Of a stretch of DNA of 64,000 bases, positions 35,736-49,785 are shown piece after piece. The stretch is from contig OX439008.1 in NCBI GenBank assembly GCA_949316495.1, positions 15,891,532 to 15,955,531 on the forward strand, given 5' to 3'. The stretch comes from Amphiduros pacificus (taxonomy: Eukaryota; Annelida; Polychaeta; Phyllodocida; Hesionidae). Each line of letters opens with the position of its first letter. The stretch's first letter is position 1. The translations under genes were made by a program, and so were the position numbers. The notes beneath the pieces are model-generated. The model had not been told where the DNA came from. It was given only the letters and a program-made list of their open reading frames with translations, and ran no database searches.

Positions 35736-37199
35736 GTTGATTGCCGCACCGCCATGCCTGGTGTGGCCATGTGGCCACGTGACTCACCAACAGATCACAC
35801 AACATCAAATCCAACTTAAACCAGACACCCACTAATCCAATAAAGCCAAGTTACAATCACCATCCCCCACGTGGTTGTCATGGCGACCAAAAAACTATTG
35901 TCTTTTGATGAGATTAGTGGCTTGACAGAATTTGCTAATTTTGTTGCAAGGAATTCTTGCTTATTGAGAGGTTATACGTGATGGTTAATTTGTAGTTACA
36001 GATCGGTCCGACTGTCGGGTTTTACTAATGACGTCTGATGCATCGGAATATCCCAGCATTAGTTTACAAATAAGAGGAATACCAGCTTTCAGTACTAAAA
36101 TGTCTAAGCTTATTAGGTGATACAGATGAAGAGCAATTGGCATACGCCTAAATTGTTCATTGCACGGCTCTTTGTTTGATTTGTTTGAATCAAATACCTT
36201 TTAATCACAATTAAGACTGTATCGGAAAAGGCACAAGCCTGCTACCATTACACAATGCCCTATTCCTTTCGGGGCGATCTTTCTTTTGCATTATCACATC
36301 TAGTGGTTTAATATAACCTTGGAGTACAATGAGTTGTGACGCCATGAGATCAAAGGTGCAGTATCACCCGAATAATTTGACGTTATTCAAATTTGTGACA
36401 ATTTTGACTCACAATAGACAGTAATTAGATTCTTCTAAAACGTTAGGCAATTCTGTCAACTCTTACAACGTTCACTTTTAGTTTACACTAGCAACGCATT
36501 GACTGGTAGGCCTATACAATGTTTCATTTTTTTACTTTGAAAAAGTTTTTCTTCTGATATAATTTTCAAATCTGCCAATATATGCGTCCATTGCATTCAT
36601 ATAGCATTTGCCCAGCAAGGTGATTTCACATTGATGCAACATTTTTACCCCAAAAATCTGATATTGTGTTCAGAATATATTGATAAACAATTAAGACATT
36701 TTTTATTATGTACTTTTGATACTGTGAAAATCCTCCTATATCTATAGATATTGTATTATATAAGCTTTGTATTCATTGAAACATGTTTATGTACATCTCA
36801 ACTTGAAGGGCTTGTAGGAATAGACTTCTCAATTAAAAATATCCAAAATTTCATAATAAGATTCCCAAAAACCTATATTTTATGAAATTATATATATTTT
36901 TTTCTAAATCTAAAAACTCAAAAATAGCAAAAAAAAATAACACACATTGCTTCAAAGGGAAACTATCCTATTGTTCCAAACAATGGGTTACTATGGCACC
37001 ATGTGCACAATCTACGAAGATATAACAAACAGCTTTGGAAACCAGACCTGTGGGCATTGGTTGGAGTGAGAAATGAGTTGTCAGAAGATTTCCATCCTTC
37101 TTAGTTATGGAGTATGAGGAAATTCTTGTAGAAGTTAGGAAACATCCTTGCCGACAGCATGCGAGACAATCATTTAATCAGCGAACAACTTCCCACCAT
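35736..37199. other. Intergenic, no gene seen
   Basis: AT-rich sequence. A ggccacgtgact E-box-type word near 35772 and a GC-richer patch up to about 35885 are the only things noted. The ATG at 37107 that opens into the following repeat has no domain support. Confidence 0.4.
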
Positions 37200-39163
37200 C
37201 TCCATCAATATAAAACTAATACAGCACAATATCCAACTGACACAGAACAATATCAAACTAACACAGAACAATATCAAACTAACACAGCACAATATCAAAC
37301 TAATACAGAACAATATCAAACTAACACAGAACAATATCAAACTAATACAGAACAATATCAAACTAACACAGAACAATATCAAACTAACACAGAACAATAT
37401 CAAACTGACACAGAACAATATCAAACTAACACAGAACAATATCAAACTAACACAGAACAATATCAAACTAACACAGAACAATATCCAACTGACACAGAAC
37501 AATATCAAACTGACACAGAACAATATCAAACTAACACAGAACAATATCAAACTAATACAGAACAATATCAAACTGACACAGAACAATATCAAACTGACAC
37601 AGAACAATATCCAACTAACACAGAACAATATCAAACGGACACAGAACAATATCAAACTAACACAGAACAATATCAAACTGACACAGCACAATATCAAACT
37701 AACACAGAACAATATCAAACTAACACAGAACAATATCAAACTAACACAGAACAATATCAAACTAACACAGAACAATATCAAACTAACACAGAACAATATC
37801 AAACTGACACAGAACAATATCAAACTAACACAGAACAATATCAAACTAACACAGAACAATATCCAACTGACACAGAACAATATCAAACTAACACAGAACA
37901 ATATCAAACGGACACAGAACAATATCAAACTGACACAGAACAATATCCAACTAACACAGAACAATATCAAACTGACACAGAACAATATCAAACTAACACA
38001 GAACAATATCAAACTAACACAGAACAATATCAAACTGACACAGCACAATATCCAACTGACACAGAACAATATCAAACTGACACAGAACAATATCAAACTG
38101 ACACAAAACAATATCCAACTAACACAGAACAATATCAAACGGACACAGAACAATATCAAACTGACACAGAACAATATCAAACTAACACAGAACAATATCA
38201 AACTGACACAGAACAATATCAAACTAACACAGAACAATATCAAACTAACACAGAACAATATCAAACTAACACAGAACAATATCAAACTAACACAGAACAA
38301 TATCAAACTGACACAGAACAATATCAAACTAACACAGAACAATATCCAACTGACACAGAACAATATCAAACTGACACAGAACAATATCAAACTAACACAG
38401 AACAATATCCAACTGACACAGAACAATATCCAACTGACACAGAACAATATCAAACTAACACAGAACAATATCAAACTGACACAGAACAATATCCAACTGA
38501 CACAGAACAATATCCAACTAACACAGAACAATATCAAACGGACACAGAACAATATCAAACTGACACAGAACAATATCCAACTAACACAGAACAATATCAA
38601 ACTGACACAGAACAATATCAAACTGACACAGAACAATATCAAACTAACACAGAACAATATCAAACTGACACAGAACAATATCAAACTAACACAGAACAAT
38701 ATCAAACTAACACAGAACAATATCAAACTGACACAGCACAATATCAAACTAACACAGAACAATATCAAACTGACACAGAACAATATCAAACTAACACAGA
38801 ACAATATCAAACTGACACAGAACAATATCAAACTAACACAGAACAATATCCAACTAACACAGAACAATATCAAACGGACACAGAACAATATCAAACTGAC
38901 ACAGAACAATATCAAACTAACACAGAACAATATCAAACTGACACAGAACAATATCAAACTAACACAGAACAATATCAAACTAACACAGAACAATATCAAA
39001 CTGACACAGAACAATATCAAACTAACACAGAACAATATCAAACGGACACAGAACAATATCAAACTGACACAGCACAATATCAAACTAACACAGAACAATA
39101 TCAAACTAACACAGAACAATATCAAACTGACACAGAACAATATCAAACTAACACAGAACAGTA
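37200..39163 (+). repeat. 21-bp minisatellite, about 93 copies
   Basis: The unit caatatcaaactaacacagaa varies at a few fixed sites (a/g in actAac, a/c in atCaaa or atCcaa, rare gcacaa). Because 21 is a multiple of three and stops are absent, it is open in several frames on both strands (685, 706 and 658 codons; the plus frame reads TNTEQYQ). Runs of the same variant order recur, showing block duplication. No frame shows an excess of synonymous change that would point to coding use. Confidence 0.97.
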
Positions 39164-40756
39164 ATATTAATATAGATTTTTGTCAAATTACATTGAAATA
39201 CACCATGGTTAATTATAATTTTGGTATCACATTTATTACATCATGTGCGCATTTCCTCGCTCATTTGATGTCTGTCTGAAATGAAGGACTAGAGCTGAAA
39301 GTGAGGAGAAAGGAACATATTTGGAGGCGACTTGATTTGTTAACCCTTTAGTCACTTGTCAGGTTGTGAGTTTTAATGTTATGATGTTTGCAAAGGAGAC
39401 ATACAAAAATGAGCAATCAGAAATTATGTGAGATAATTGACCAATTTACCCATTTTATTGATTATCGTTTTCGTTGCAATTTATAATTCATCAAAACCAT
39501 ACAAGTACGAATATATCAAACGTTTTATTTTGTAATAAAATGGACGATGAAAATAGTCTTTCCTTGATAGATAATTGTCAATTTTCAAGATTTTATCTTT
39601 TAACAGTGCAATGATTTTGTTTTGTTCTACTCTCCTTGCCCTTCTTGCTAATTACAAATATGAAGGTATGGTGCATGGTGCATGGTGCATGGTGATGGGC
39701 TGACATGACGACGATGAACACATGTGTGTGAGCAGAGAGTGACATTTAGTAGCGACAGTAGATGTCACAGGTGACGAGGCGACATCATCAGACTAACTGA
39801 TGGCAGCCAGATAGACCACGTCACTGGCTCCCGCGCTGACACCCCGCCAGATGTCACCTCTGCTGATAACAAGACGCTCTTATCACGTCCAGCTTACAAA
39901 CATGCTGCCAAAACGTGTGCTATATGAAATTATTTGTGACACTACCCCAGGCAATTTAATTTCCCTCTCTCTGATTGCTTTTTATGATTAATTAACATTT
40001 ATATGTATTTAACTCAAAATGATTCTTCTGAACTGTGAAATAGGTAACATGCATGTAGCATATACTTCATTAAACTTAAAGCTTTCATGAAATCTTGGAG
40101 GTCACAGGCAATTTTACAGAGATTTGGGGTATGCTTAAATGAAACAGTGATACAAATAAGCTAAAACCAAACAAACTACATCTATCGGGATTATTATGTT
40201 TTTCTGAAAGTGTCTAGTTCTATGTAGTCACATGAGTACACGTGACCACTACTGTGGTCTGTCTGACAGAGTCTAGATAAAAATCGATCTCATGCCAAGT
40301 TGCCGGTCACCGCAAAGACCAACCAAAAACCAATGGACAAACGAGCCTCTGTAATCCAAATCACTCGAAACATATATATTATGTCAGGAAAAAGTACTTG
40401 AATTTCCAACTTAACGAAAGCTTTAAGCGCCGTTTAAAGTTATCATTCCTAAATCGAGTAAATATAATCAGAAGCTGGAGGAAGTTCAGTATCGGGATAA
40501 GCCAGGCAGGAAGACCCTCTCAGGACTGGCTGAGTATTCCTGAGTGGATGTCAGTGAGGTTCGCCCCTCAGACGCATAAAAAGAGGGCTATTTATCTCAA
40601 GCTATCATTTTTAAGAGTTTTGGATAATTGGTGTCTTTGTTGATGTGATTAGATTATATGTTCTTGATATTTATTTGAAGCAGAAATGAACTCTACTCGC
40701 GCAACTTGTAATTCAATATCAGTAAAAACTGATTTACTTACTTTTAGAAGGGCTGT
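39164..40756. other. Intergenic, no gene seen
   Basis: A GC-richer patch at about 39720-39910 contains an inverted pair of GATA cores (ctgataacaag and cttatcacg, about 39861-39888) and may be regulatory. The rest is AT-rich. Confidence 0.35.
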
Positions 40757-40905
40757 GGAGAGAGAAGGGCTACAGAGAGAGAAGGACTGCAGAGAGAGGT
40801 CTATGGAGAGAGAAGGGCTATGGGGAGAGAGAAACCATGGAGAGAGAATGGAGAGGTCAATGAAAAGAGAAGGGCCATGAAGAGAGAAGGGCTATGGAGA
40901 GAGGA
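40757..40905 (+). repeat. Degenerate GA-rich minisatellite
   Basis: About nine imperfect copies of a 15-20-bp gagagagaagggctatg unit. Small open frames here are of the R-E-G type and are artefacts of the purine-rich repeat. Confidence 0.75.
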
Positions 40906-43900
40906 GTTCAAGACATTGCTGGGTTGACTTCACCTGTGTTTATATGCTATTCAATTTGATATATTTGGGGACAAACAAAAAACCATTGTACTTGATATCT
41001 TTTGTTTATCCTCTGTATGGATGAATAAGTATCATTCATTATCTTAAAGAATTTTCTTTATGTTTGTCTCACATGATACATGTCACACATTTCGTGTTGG
41101 ATTCCATGCTCTGTTTAATCCTGCTCTGATGGAATGAGACACAAACGTGAACAAGTCAAAATGAAAACGACGCGCCATCTTGACAACTGCACCATTTCAC
41201 TCAACACCTATGGGTTTCACTCTTCAACTAATCCGTGTTGGTTTTTTTTCTCAGTAAATACAAATAAAACAGCTATAGGAGGAGAAGTTTGTTTTAACCC
41301 TAACCACAAGTCACAACCTCAAAGTCTCAGACAGATATCCAGTCTCGCCCAAGTCTCGTTGGTAGCCATATTGGCGTCGTTTAGTCGTTGACATGACAAC
41401 AGGTTGTCAATGGTGACGAAGGATTGATGGGTTTGAGCCACAAACTATGGTTACACGTCCATTAGAATGCCATGTACTACAAGCTAAACGCTGACACACA
41501 TAATCTGCTAGCCTTGTATTAGTCCACTTCATAATCATCAATTTATCATTTTGATTTCACATTACACATTTGAGATTATTTACTCAAGCATTCTCCAGGT
41601 GCATAACCCATAAATCTTTGTAACGATACCACCGGATCTGGAGAAAATGTCAACTCTTATATTACAGAGGTATATACAAATCAATTAAATCAATGAAGTA
41701 AGCACATATGTTTGCTGTATGGTAGCATATTTTGAAAATGAAAACCACAAGTTGTTCAAGTCGTGTGGTGATAAGCTTGTTAAATGACATTCAAAGAATT
41801 CATGGCTTTTCTGAAGATCTTATAGTTATCATTCTAGGGTCTTGTATGTTTGATAAAAAATGGACTTATTTTCCTGACTGACATGATCAAAGTGATTTGA
41901 GTGGGAGGGCATGTTTGTGTGGGCGATTGATGGGTAGAAAGAGGTCTGCAGCGCCACCTGTCCAATAATCACACAAAACCTGGCATCGCTGAGGACCTCT
42001 TAATCATCATTAGCCACCACCAGGTGCCGCTGCTATGATGTCAATGTCAGCACACCGAGTCAACATTATAATTAATGTTACTTAACATCGAATGTCTTTT
42101 TTGTTCACCTGATAAGGTGATCATTGGCTACTACAACGCAAAACTCAACTAGAGGGTGACATAACTTTGGCAAACTGAAAAGTAATAAAACCATCAGTGA
42201 TGATAATTCACTGCCCCTTTTTTCACTGAAAAGTCCACAAAAGGGCACAATAAAGCTAAACTTAATCAGAGGGCGTCATGGTTATTGCAAACCAATGAAA
42301 TAATGATACCATAAGTGATTACAATCCATTGTCCATTTTTCCACATAAAAGGTCATATAGTATCACCACAAAGCAAAAATCATCCAGAGAAACCTAGCAA
42401 TGACAAAATCTGAAGTAATGCAATATGCCAATGGTGGACAATGTGTCACAACATCTCTAAATGTGGGATTTATAAAGGGGATACGATATCCGGAAATAGC
42501 ACAATAACTTTGACTGTTCTTTTCACAATGATCCTCCAAAATTTATTGTAATAATTCAAATATAATCAAAATAGTTTCCTTTGAAAATTGCGTCTAAACC
42601 TGCGCAGGATACATGTGCCATTGTTATCCCTCATAACCCCTCTTTAAGCTGTGAAACTACACACATGACCCACGATGGGGTAGAGGAGTAAAACTCAGTC
42701 AAGGTCAATATGTTATACATGTGAATTTTAATGATTAGTTTACAAACATTTCTTGTTTTTTTAATAGCATATTTTTTCTTCTTTTATGGTGATAATTAAG
42801 GGGCCTCATTTACAATATAATCATTTTATATAAAAATTATGTTGTGCTTATTTTGTTCACTCTTTCCGTGTTTCCAAAAAGGTATGAAATATATTGTTTA
42901 AAAAAGACACCGTTCACCTATGATATAATTTCCAAGTCTATCATATTATGGCCCAGGCCCTTCTCACAGCCCCATGACAACGCTGACGAACAGACAGACA
43001 AACAGTGTAATGGGTGGCGACCTCTATATATGCACTTGGAACAAAATACGTTCATTTAGTTTCCAAGAAATTTGGGCAAGTTTACCATAAACAATGTCAC
43101 TGATTCAAATATTGTTACTGACCAATCGAAATTCAAGTTGTCTTAAAATATAGCCAGGATAGGTAAACATTATGCATTTGTGTAAAAAAAATATTTTTTC
43201 AGTGACCATTTCATTTTTAAGTCAGGAGCAAGATAGACAAACATGATATCATAGAAGTACACTCGTTTTTTACCCTACAACTGTAGCAGAGACAGAAACT
43301 GTAAACAAATTAAATTACAAAATAGATAGATAAGCAAATTACTTGGGCCGTCTGGAATATAATAAAAAATCACTCAGTATTCCAATTAAGCCAATCACAC
43401 AGGTAGGATGAATGCAGACATCCGAATATCTCCGGCTGTGAAATAACTTCAAATTCAGTGTTGTCAGAATAGGTCCAGGTTGGCGTCTTTGAAGTTCCTC
43501 GTCTATCAGTAAACAATTTGTCGGGTGCACGAAAGAAACATTTGGGGCATACATTCCGGCTCCTCTTCCCTGCGTCTGTCTGCGTTTGTGATTACAAGCA
43601 GACGACAAATTCGAAAGGGCGGGAAAAGCAACCATTTTCGCCCGCACAATCTTATACCAAAATTTACGACTCGTGAAAAGACCGAATCATCACTACCATA
43701 CACAAATTGTATGTAAATAAATCTGCCTTACCCATTCCCATTTTTTCTCTCCCCATTTCTATGTTTTGCGAAGTGACTGCATAATTTACGTCAATTAAAA
43801 TTTGTCAGACGCCAAGGAGACGCGGCAAACTTGGATCTCTAATACAAGGGTTCTACATTGGTTAACCACATCGGGTACCCTATACCACGCCTTGTCATAG

Positions 43901-44995
43901 GGAGCAATTCTTTCCTTAATTTGATTAACAAGGCCACGTGTTTTCTGTGGTAAAACTCTGTCACATTTATTTGTTTGGACTTAGTTATGGGATAATTAAA
44001 TGGAGCTTGAGATGGTCCCATGCAGACAGTGTGTCCAGCAGCGCCACCTCATAGGACCATTCAACACTAAACTCATTACATGAACTCATCATTATATGAG
44101 GAGACCCCCCGGCTATTAAATCGCTAATTGAATCAATATGTCACTGACCAGTACGTGGGAACCACAAGATGAGTAGACCTTGCACCTTGGAAAGGCCTTC
44201 ACGTTGGAAATATTTTTCAATTTCCCTTGACCTTTTCTTGCAAAGGTCACAATCTTTTCTGAAGTCATCTACAGAAAAACTCTCCTGTAAAACCAAAGCT
44301 TGATGGGCGTTTTAAACCTGTCATATATTCTTCCCATCCCAGTATACCCTATGATCTTTTTAACTCTGGTTATTTCATGACTTAATGAAAGCGATGCAAC
44401 CGCTCAAATCTCAGGCTGTAATCTATTTCAGTATCTATTTCACAGGTTCTGCGATCAGATAAAAGTTGCAGTCAAAAAGAACAGAAATGACCAGATGACC
44501 CGGTGAATTACGCCGTGGCTTTGAGGAGATCTTCACAGATGCCCTCACCACGCTCCCGTTTTGCTAATTAAATTACCGGACTACATGTGTCGATTGGCCA
44601 TGTGAAGGGTACGGTGATTACCCGCTGTGTTCTTTGCCCATCTACCCCGCCGTGGAAGCTCCCGCGGGGGCGAAGCGGGTTATGCAACATGACAGAGGGG
44701 TAAATAGCGGGATAGAAACACACACGCCCCAGCCTCTCATCTGCCTCCATCTCATCAGCTTCAACTCTAAACAACTCAATTAGACCGGTATATTTCTAAA
44801 TACTCTGGGAAAGTTTGCTCCCGATTTAATTACTTATTTTGTTCCATCCAAGGATCATTATGTACGTATGATGTGTACTTCTTCGTTCATCATGTTTGAT
44901 TTATGTTAAGAAATACTCAAGATCTTTCAATTTCATCAACAAAATGATTCAATTGAAAAAAGTACTTTTTGTAAAGAAAATATAACAAAGAATCA
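40906..44995. other. Intergenic, no gene seen
   Basis: Between 42135 and 42450 there are about three diverged copies of a 115-120-bp unit, recognised by aactcaactagagggtgac / aacttaatcagagggcgtc and atcagtgatgataattcact / ataagtgattacaatccatt. GC-richer islands lie at about 41935-42060 and 44480-44780. Open frames (for example 43339-43647) show no domain. Confidence 0.4.
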
Positions 44996-44997
44996 TG

Positions 44998-45408
44998 GAA
45001 TGTTCAAGCTTGATATGTTTAAGCCTGATATGTTTAAGCTTGATAAGTTTTAGCTTGATACGTTTAAGCTTGATGCGTTTAAGCTTGATACGTTTAAGCT
45101 TGATACGTTTAAGCTTGATATGTTCAAGCTTGATATGTTTAAGCTTGATATGTTCAAGCTTGATACGTTTAAGCTTGATACGTTTAAGCTTGATACGTTT
45201 AAGCTTGATATGTTTAAGCTTGATACGTTAAAGCTTGATATGTTTAAGCTTGATATGTTTAAGCTTGATATGTTTTAGCTTGATATCTTTAAGCTTGATA
45301 CGTTTAAGCTTGATACGTTTCAGCTTGATATGTTTAAGCTTGATATGTTTAAGCTTGATACGTTTAAGCTTGATATGTTTAAGCTTGATATGTTTTAGCT
45401 TGATATAA
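44998..45408 (+). repeat. 15-bp minisatellite, about 27 copies
   Basis: The unit aagcttgatacgttt or aagcttgatatgttt, each with a HindIII-type aagctt, repeats in near-perfect 15-bp register. Leu-Ile-Arg-Leu-Ser type frames on the plus strand are by-products. Confidence 0.96.
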
Positions 45409-47310
45409 GGCATTACGTGGATAAACTGGAGAGGAATTATAAAAACAAAAACAAAAAAAACCACACACTCCGATAACAAACTGAAAGGCTTTGTATATGT
45501 TGGTGAATATTTTTCTCCTTTTGTTCAGAAAACTAAAACTATACATTCAGTAATTCACAAATGTGAATTTTTATTATATATTTAATATGATTGTTTTCAA
45601 CCATACGCCTCGGTACTCTGTAAAGTAATTTATTAATTACCAAGAAATGTATCGCACAATAACATGTGGTACACAATTTACATCCAAATTTCAGTTGTTA
45701 AAGTCTTCCTAGAATAATGGAAATAGCTAAAAATTAGTTGATTTTTATTTAATTGTTATATTCTTGAATGGAAATAGGCGATAACTGAGTGACACTTATT
45801 TCAGAATTCGCTGCCTGTTCCATGAATGAATAATCAAAATTGCTTACTTAATTTTATTGCTTTGATAATATGGTAAGATAAATCTAATTATGAAATAAGT
45901 GGCAATATGTCTGCATTATGTGCATTTATTCAAATACTGCCTACGTTGTTGGTAGGTTTGGTGTGTATATCCATGTATATATAGGACAGGGGCTGTTGGC
46001 TTCTACTTGTTTCCTTATGCAGCTGTGTACATCAGGTTATGGGGAGAGAGTTAATCTTGTTTGCGCACCCAGCACTGCTTCCACGTCCTCCCGGGACAGC
46101 CTCCACCTCCCCGCATCCCTGCAGACACCATCCCATCCCCCCAGATGAAGATGTTCCCAAACAGACACTGTCCAGCCTACCGTGTTGCTAGGCAACCCCT
46201 GAGATAGTCCTGCGTTGTGTCTATATGGGCTAAACCACCCTGCACCTGCGCAATTGCAATGCTGAAACGAATTTACAGAATAAAATTATATTATCTTCTC
46301 CATGGTATCGTTTTATAACCGCATTAAATATAACATGTGACTTAAAAAAGACAATAAACGTGAACTGCACTGGGATTTTATATGGGAAAGCCGTATTCAG
46401 AAAATGATCAAAATGACAAATATGAATAAGTGTGACCTAATGGTGCCCAGGATGCTGATCGAAATGTCAAAGCAATTAGGAGAGTCAGATAAATTCTCCC
46501 GTGCCTGTCCTCCTTTGGGGCCAGCTTTCTAATTGCAACTCGCCAGAGATAATCTTTCTCTTCACCTCATCGCCGTAAAGCACAGGCCAATCAAAGACCC
46601 ACGCCACGGCAGAGGACAATAGGTCAAGGACTGCAACGCCAGCCAATCACAGACCACGCCTTCAAAGAAGACAGGAAGCCTACTCCATCGGCTCAGGGCT
46701 ACAACACCTAATATGTCTTCTCATAGCTAAAAGGTTGTCAATTCCTTACTGAGTATGGCCTCTTTCTTGCCTACCAAATCTCCGATAACAAAGTACTGTA
46801 CGCTTGTATGACTATTTCTATATAGAAATCCCTCCACTTTTTGGTTGATTTAACCTTGGAGTGATATGATGATAGTACTCCAAAATTAATTAACTAAATA
46901 ATATTGATTATTCACACAGTTTATATATTCTTATTGAAACAGATGCAAAATTAGTGAGAAAATGGCTTTCTTGAATAAGAGACAGTTCAGATAGATACCA
47001 ACTGATGGTAAATGCATGTGGGTGCAACGACAGTGTAAAATGTTTAATCTTTTCTCAACGTAAGCTTATGTTAATACCCCGAGGATAATGCTAAAGACTG
47101 TGTATGTTTGGGAAGAGATAAACGTGTACAACAGGGATAGCCGTCAATCAATGCTGGGTAATTGGCACCAAATTGATCGGATCCTGCATCTCGGCCTGAC
47201 AAACACCAGAGACCAGCCGATACACCATCCACGTGTCATAATGTTTGTGTTGGGGAGGGGATCTGGCGTACAACTGCCGTGCCAGTGATTTCATGGGATG
47301 GAAGAATGAT
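45409..47310. other. Intergenic, no gene seen
   Basis: AT-rich sequence with a C-rich patch near 46075-46150 and a repeat-free GC-richer block at about 46470-46720 that could be regulatory. No coding evidence. Confidence 0.4.
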
Positions 47311-47750
47311 ATCCAGGCAATGGGTGGTTACCAATATGTATGGAATCCAGGCAAGGGGTGGTTACCAATATGTATGGAATCCAGGCAAGGGGTGGTTACC
47401 AACATGTATGGAATCCAGGCAAGGGGTGGTTACCTATATGTATGACATCCAGGCAAGGGGTGGTTACCAACATGTATGGAATCCAGGCAAGGGGTGGGGG
47501 GTGGTTACCAACATGTATGGAATCCAGGCAATGGGTGGTTACCAACATGTATGACATCCAGGCAAGGGGTGGTTACCAACATGTATGATAACCAGGCAAG
47601 GGGTGGTTACCAACATGTATGACATCCAGGCAAGGGGTGGTTACCAACATTTATGACATCCAGGCAGGGGGGGGGTTACCAACATGTATGGAATCCAGGC
47701 AAGGGATGGTTATTACCAACATTTATGGCATCCAGGCAAGGGATGGGAAC
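47311..47750 (+). repeat. 33-bp minisatellite, about 13 copies
   Basis: The unit atccaggcaaggggtggtta + ccaacatgtatgg recurs every 33 bp with one G-rich length variant near 47495. It passes rightward into decayed gacatccaa/gtagcaa-type remnants. Confidence 0.93.
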
Positions 47751-48620
47751 CAATATCTCAGTCATCCATTCAAGTTGAATTAAGGAATGGGTACCAACGT
47801 ATTTGACATCCAAGAAGGGATTGGTAGCAATTCTGACATCATCCAAGCAAGAGATTTCTGTCGGATATCCAGAGAAACACTGGGCTATTGAGAGCCAAAC
47901 TTGATCTGTAGGAATAACTGCTATTCCAGTAATGACCCTTGATAGCCAGTTTAAATTGTAAGTATAGCTGGTAGTCCAGAATTGGATTTGACTGCCATGA
48001 TTCGATCTGTAGGTATCTTTAATCCAAACAGGGCATACGATAGTCATTATTGAACCAGTCGGTATAGCTGCTAATCCTAAGTCCTTTGGAGTCAAAATTA
48101 GATGTGTAGATATATCTGCTATTCAAATCTTGGCCCTTTATAGCTGAGCCTGGATCTGTGGGCATAGCTGCTATTCCAACCTTGGCCCTTTATAGCCGAG
48201 ACAGGATCTGTGGGCATAGCTGCTATTCCAATCTTGGCTCTTTATAGCCGAGACAGGATCTGTGGGCATAGCTGCTATTCCAATCTTGGCTCTTTATAGC
48301 TGAGCCTAGATCTGTGGGCATAGCTGCTATTCCAATCTTGGCCCTTTATAGCTGAGCCTAGATCTGTGGGCATAGCTGCTATTCCAACCTTGGCCCTTTA
48401 TAGCCGAGGCTGGATCTGTGGGCATAGCTGCTATTCCAATCTTGGTCCTTTATAGCTGAGACTGGATCTGTGGGCATAGCTGCTATTCCAATCTTGGCCC
48501 TTTATAGCTGAGACTGGATCTGTGGGCATAGCTGCTATTCCAATCTTGGCTCTTTGTAGCCGAGACAGGATCTGTGGGCATAGCTGCTATTCCGGACTGG
48601 GACCGGTCATAATCGAATCG
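47751..48620 (+). repeat. 52-bp minisatellite with decayed left flank
   Basis: About nine regular copies (48105-48600) of ggatctgtgggcatagctgc + tattccaatcttggcccttt + atagctgagcct recur every 52 bp (for example 48152, 48204). Leftward to about 47870, more divergent copies remain visible through gatctgtagga and gtatagctg words. The right edge also frays. Confidence 0.92.
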
Positions 48621-49785
48621 ACGGGGACTGGCATTATCCCAGACAAGACCTTTGATTGCCAGTCTGAAGAAACATGCGCTGGTCCAAACTGTATAATGGG
48701 AGGTTTGAATCCGGGCTTTTTGTGACATACTTCTATGAGTTGTTGCGATAGTCCAGGGCTGTGGCGGGTAAATTGACTAGTATAGCAGAAGTGAGCACAG
48801 GTTAACACCCTGGGTGTCAGGTGAGACCAAGGTTGTGTTGTTATGTGCTAACATTCGTGGTGTGGTTTATTTAAGAAAGTCGGGTGGGCAGGTAGTGAAC
48901 CCGGTTCGCACATGGTGCAGCTGTTTGCTCAGTGTTGCCATAGAGATAGTATTTAACACAAATAATTGCTCTCCGGCATGGAAGCTCCTCAGACAAGATC
49001 AAGCCGATAATATTGTGAATTTTCTACCATCCCACAATATGAACATGAAAGTCTCCTCAAGCATATCAGAATATATCTCATGTGATTTTTTTTTCTCATA
49101 GAAATGGGATGATGTGTGATTGGGTTGAGCTAACTATTTGCATGGGTTGTCTGTATTCGCTTATGTTCGCATCAGTGCCAACATTCAATATTATTACATG
49201 TGACAAAACACTTGTGTCCCTCATCTCTTGTCATACTGACTAGCATTTGCATTGTGAGATATCTACCCAAGTCCTTAAATTATTCAAATAACCGAATGAC
49301 AGGCGAAAGTGATCAAATATTGGAGAAAAAAATAAATAGAAAAAAGTAAAAGTAAATAAATAAATAAATAAAAAATAAATAAATAAATAAAAAATCGCTT
49401 TCATATAAGATATGAAAGCGGAAGAATAACTTATCAGGAAACTTTAATCTATGATTCCATTATCGCATTCAATAAGAGGGATTTTTCAGAAAGTAAACAA
49501 GTTAGTTAGTTATGGTTCTTGATAGACTGGCCTTACATTAAATTTCACAGGATAACATAATTTGTTATAGTTTTAATAGTTGTACTTCATGTAAATTGTT
49601 GACATTATCATGTATCCGTTCCGGTGCGAATATTGCAATGTGATTATTAAATATAAGAAGGCGCGATTTTCATCATAAAGTAACCATTAATGTTATTGTT
49701 CATGAAAGATAATGAAGATATTGGAATTTCCCTTTTTCTCTGTGTGGCCTTTGCATAATAAACAGCAACTCCTGTGTACACCTGG
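48621..49785. other. Intergenic, no gene seen
   Basis: AT-rich DNA with an (aaat)n-type patch at about 49330-49395 followed by a small palindrome (cgctttcatataagatatgaaagcg). No coding evidence. Confidence 0.4.

Noticed and set aside
37107-39279. Three open frames of 658-706 codons
   Set aside because: All arise from one 21-bp tandem repeat. No frame shows a coding-type substitution pattern, so it was annotated as a minisatellite.
43339-43716. Overlapping frames on both strands
   Set aside because: No domain, and they conflict with each other. Treated as intergenic.
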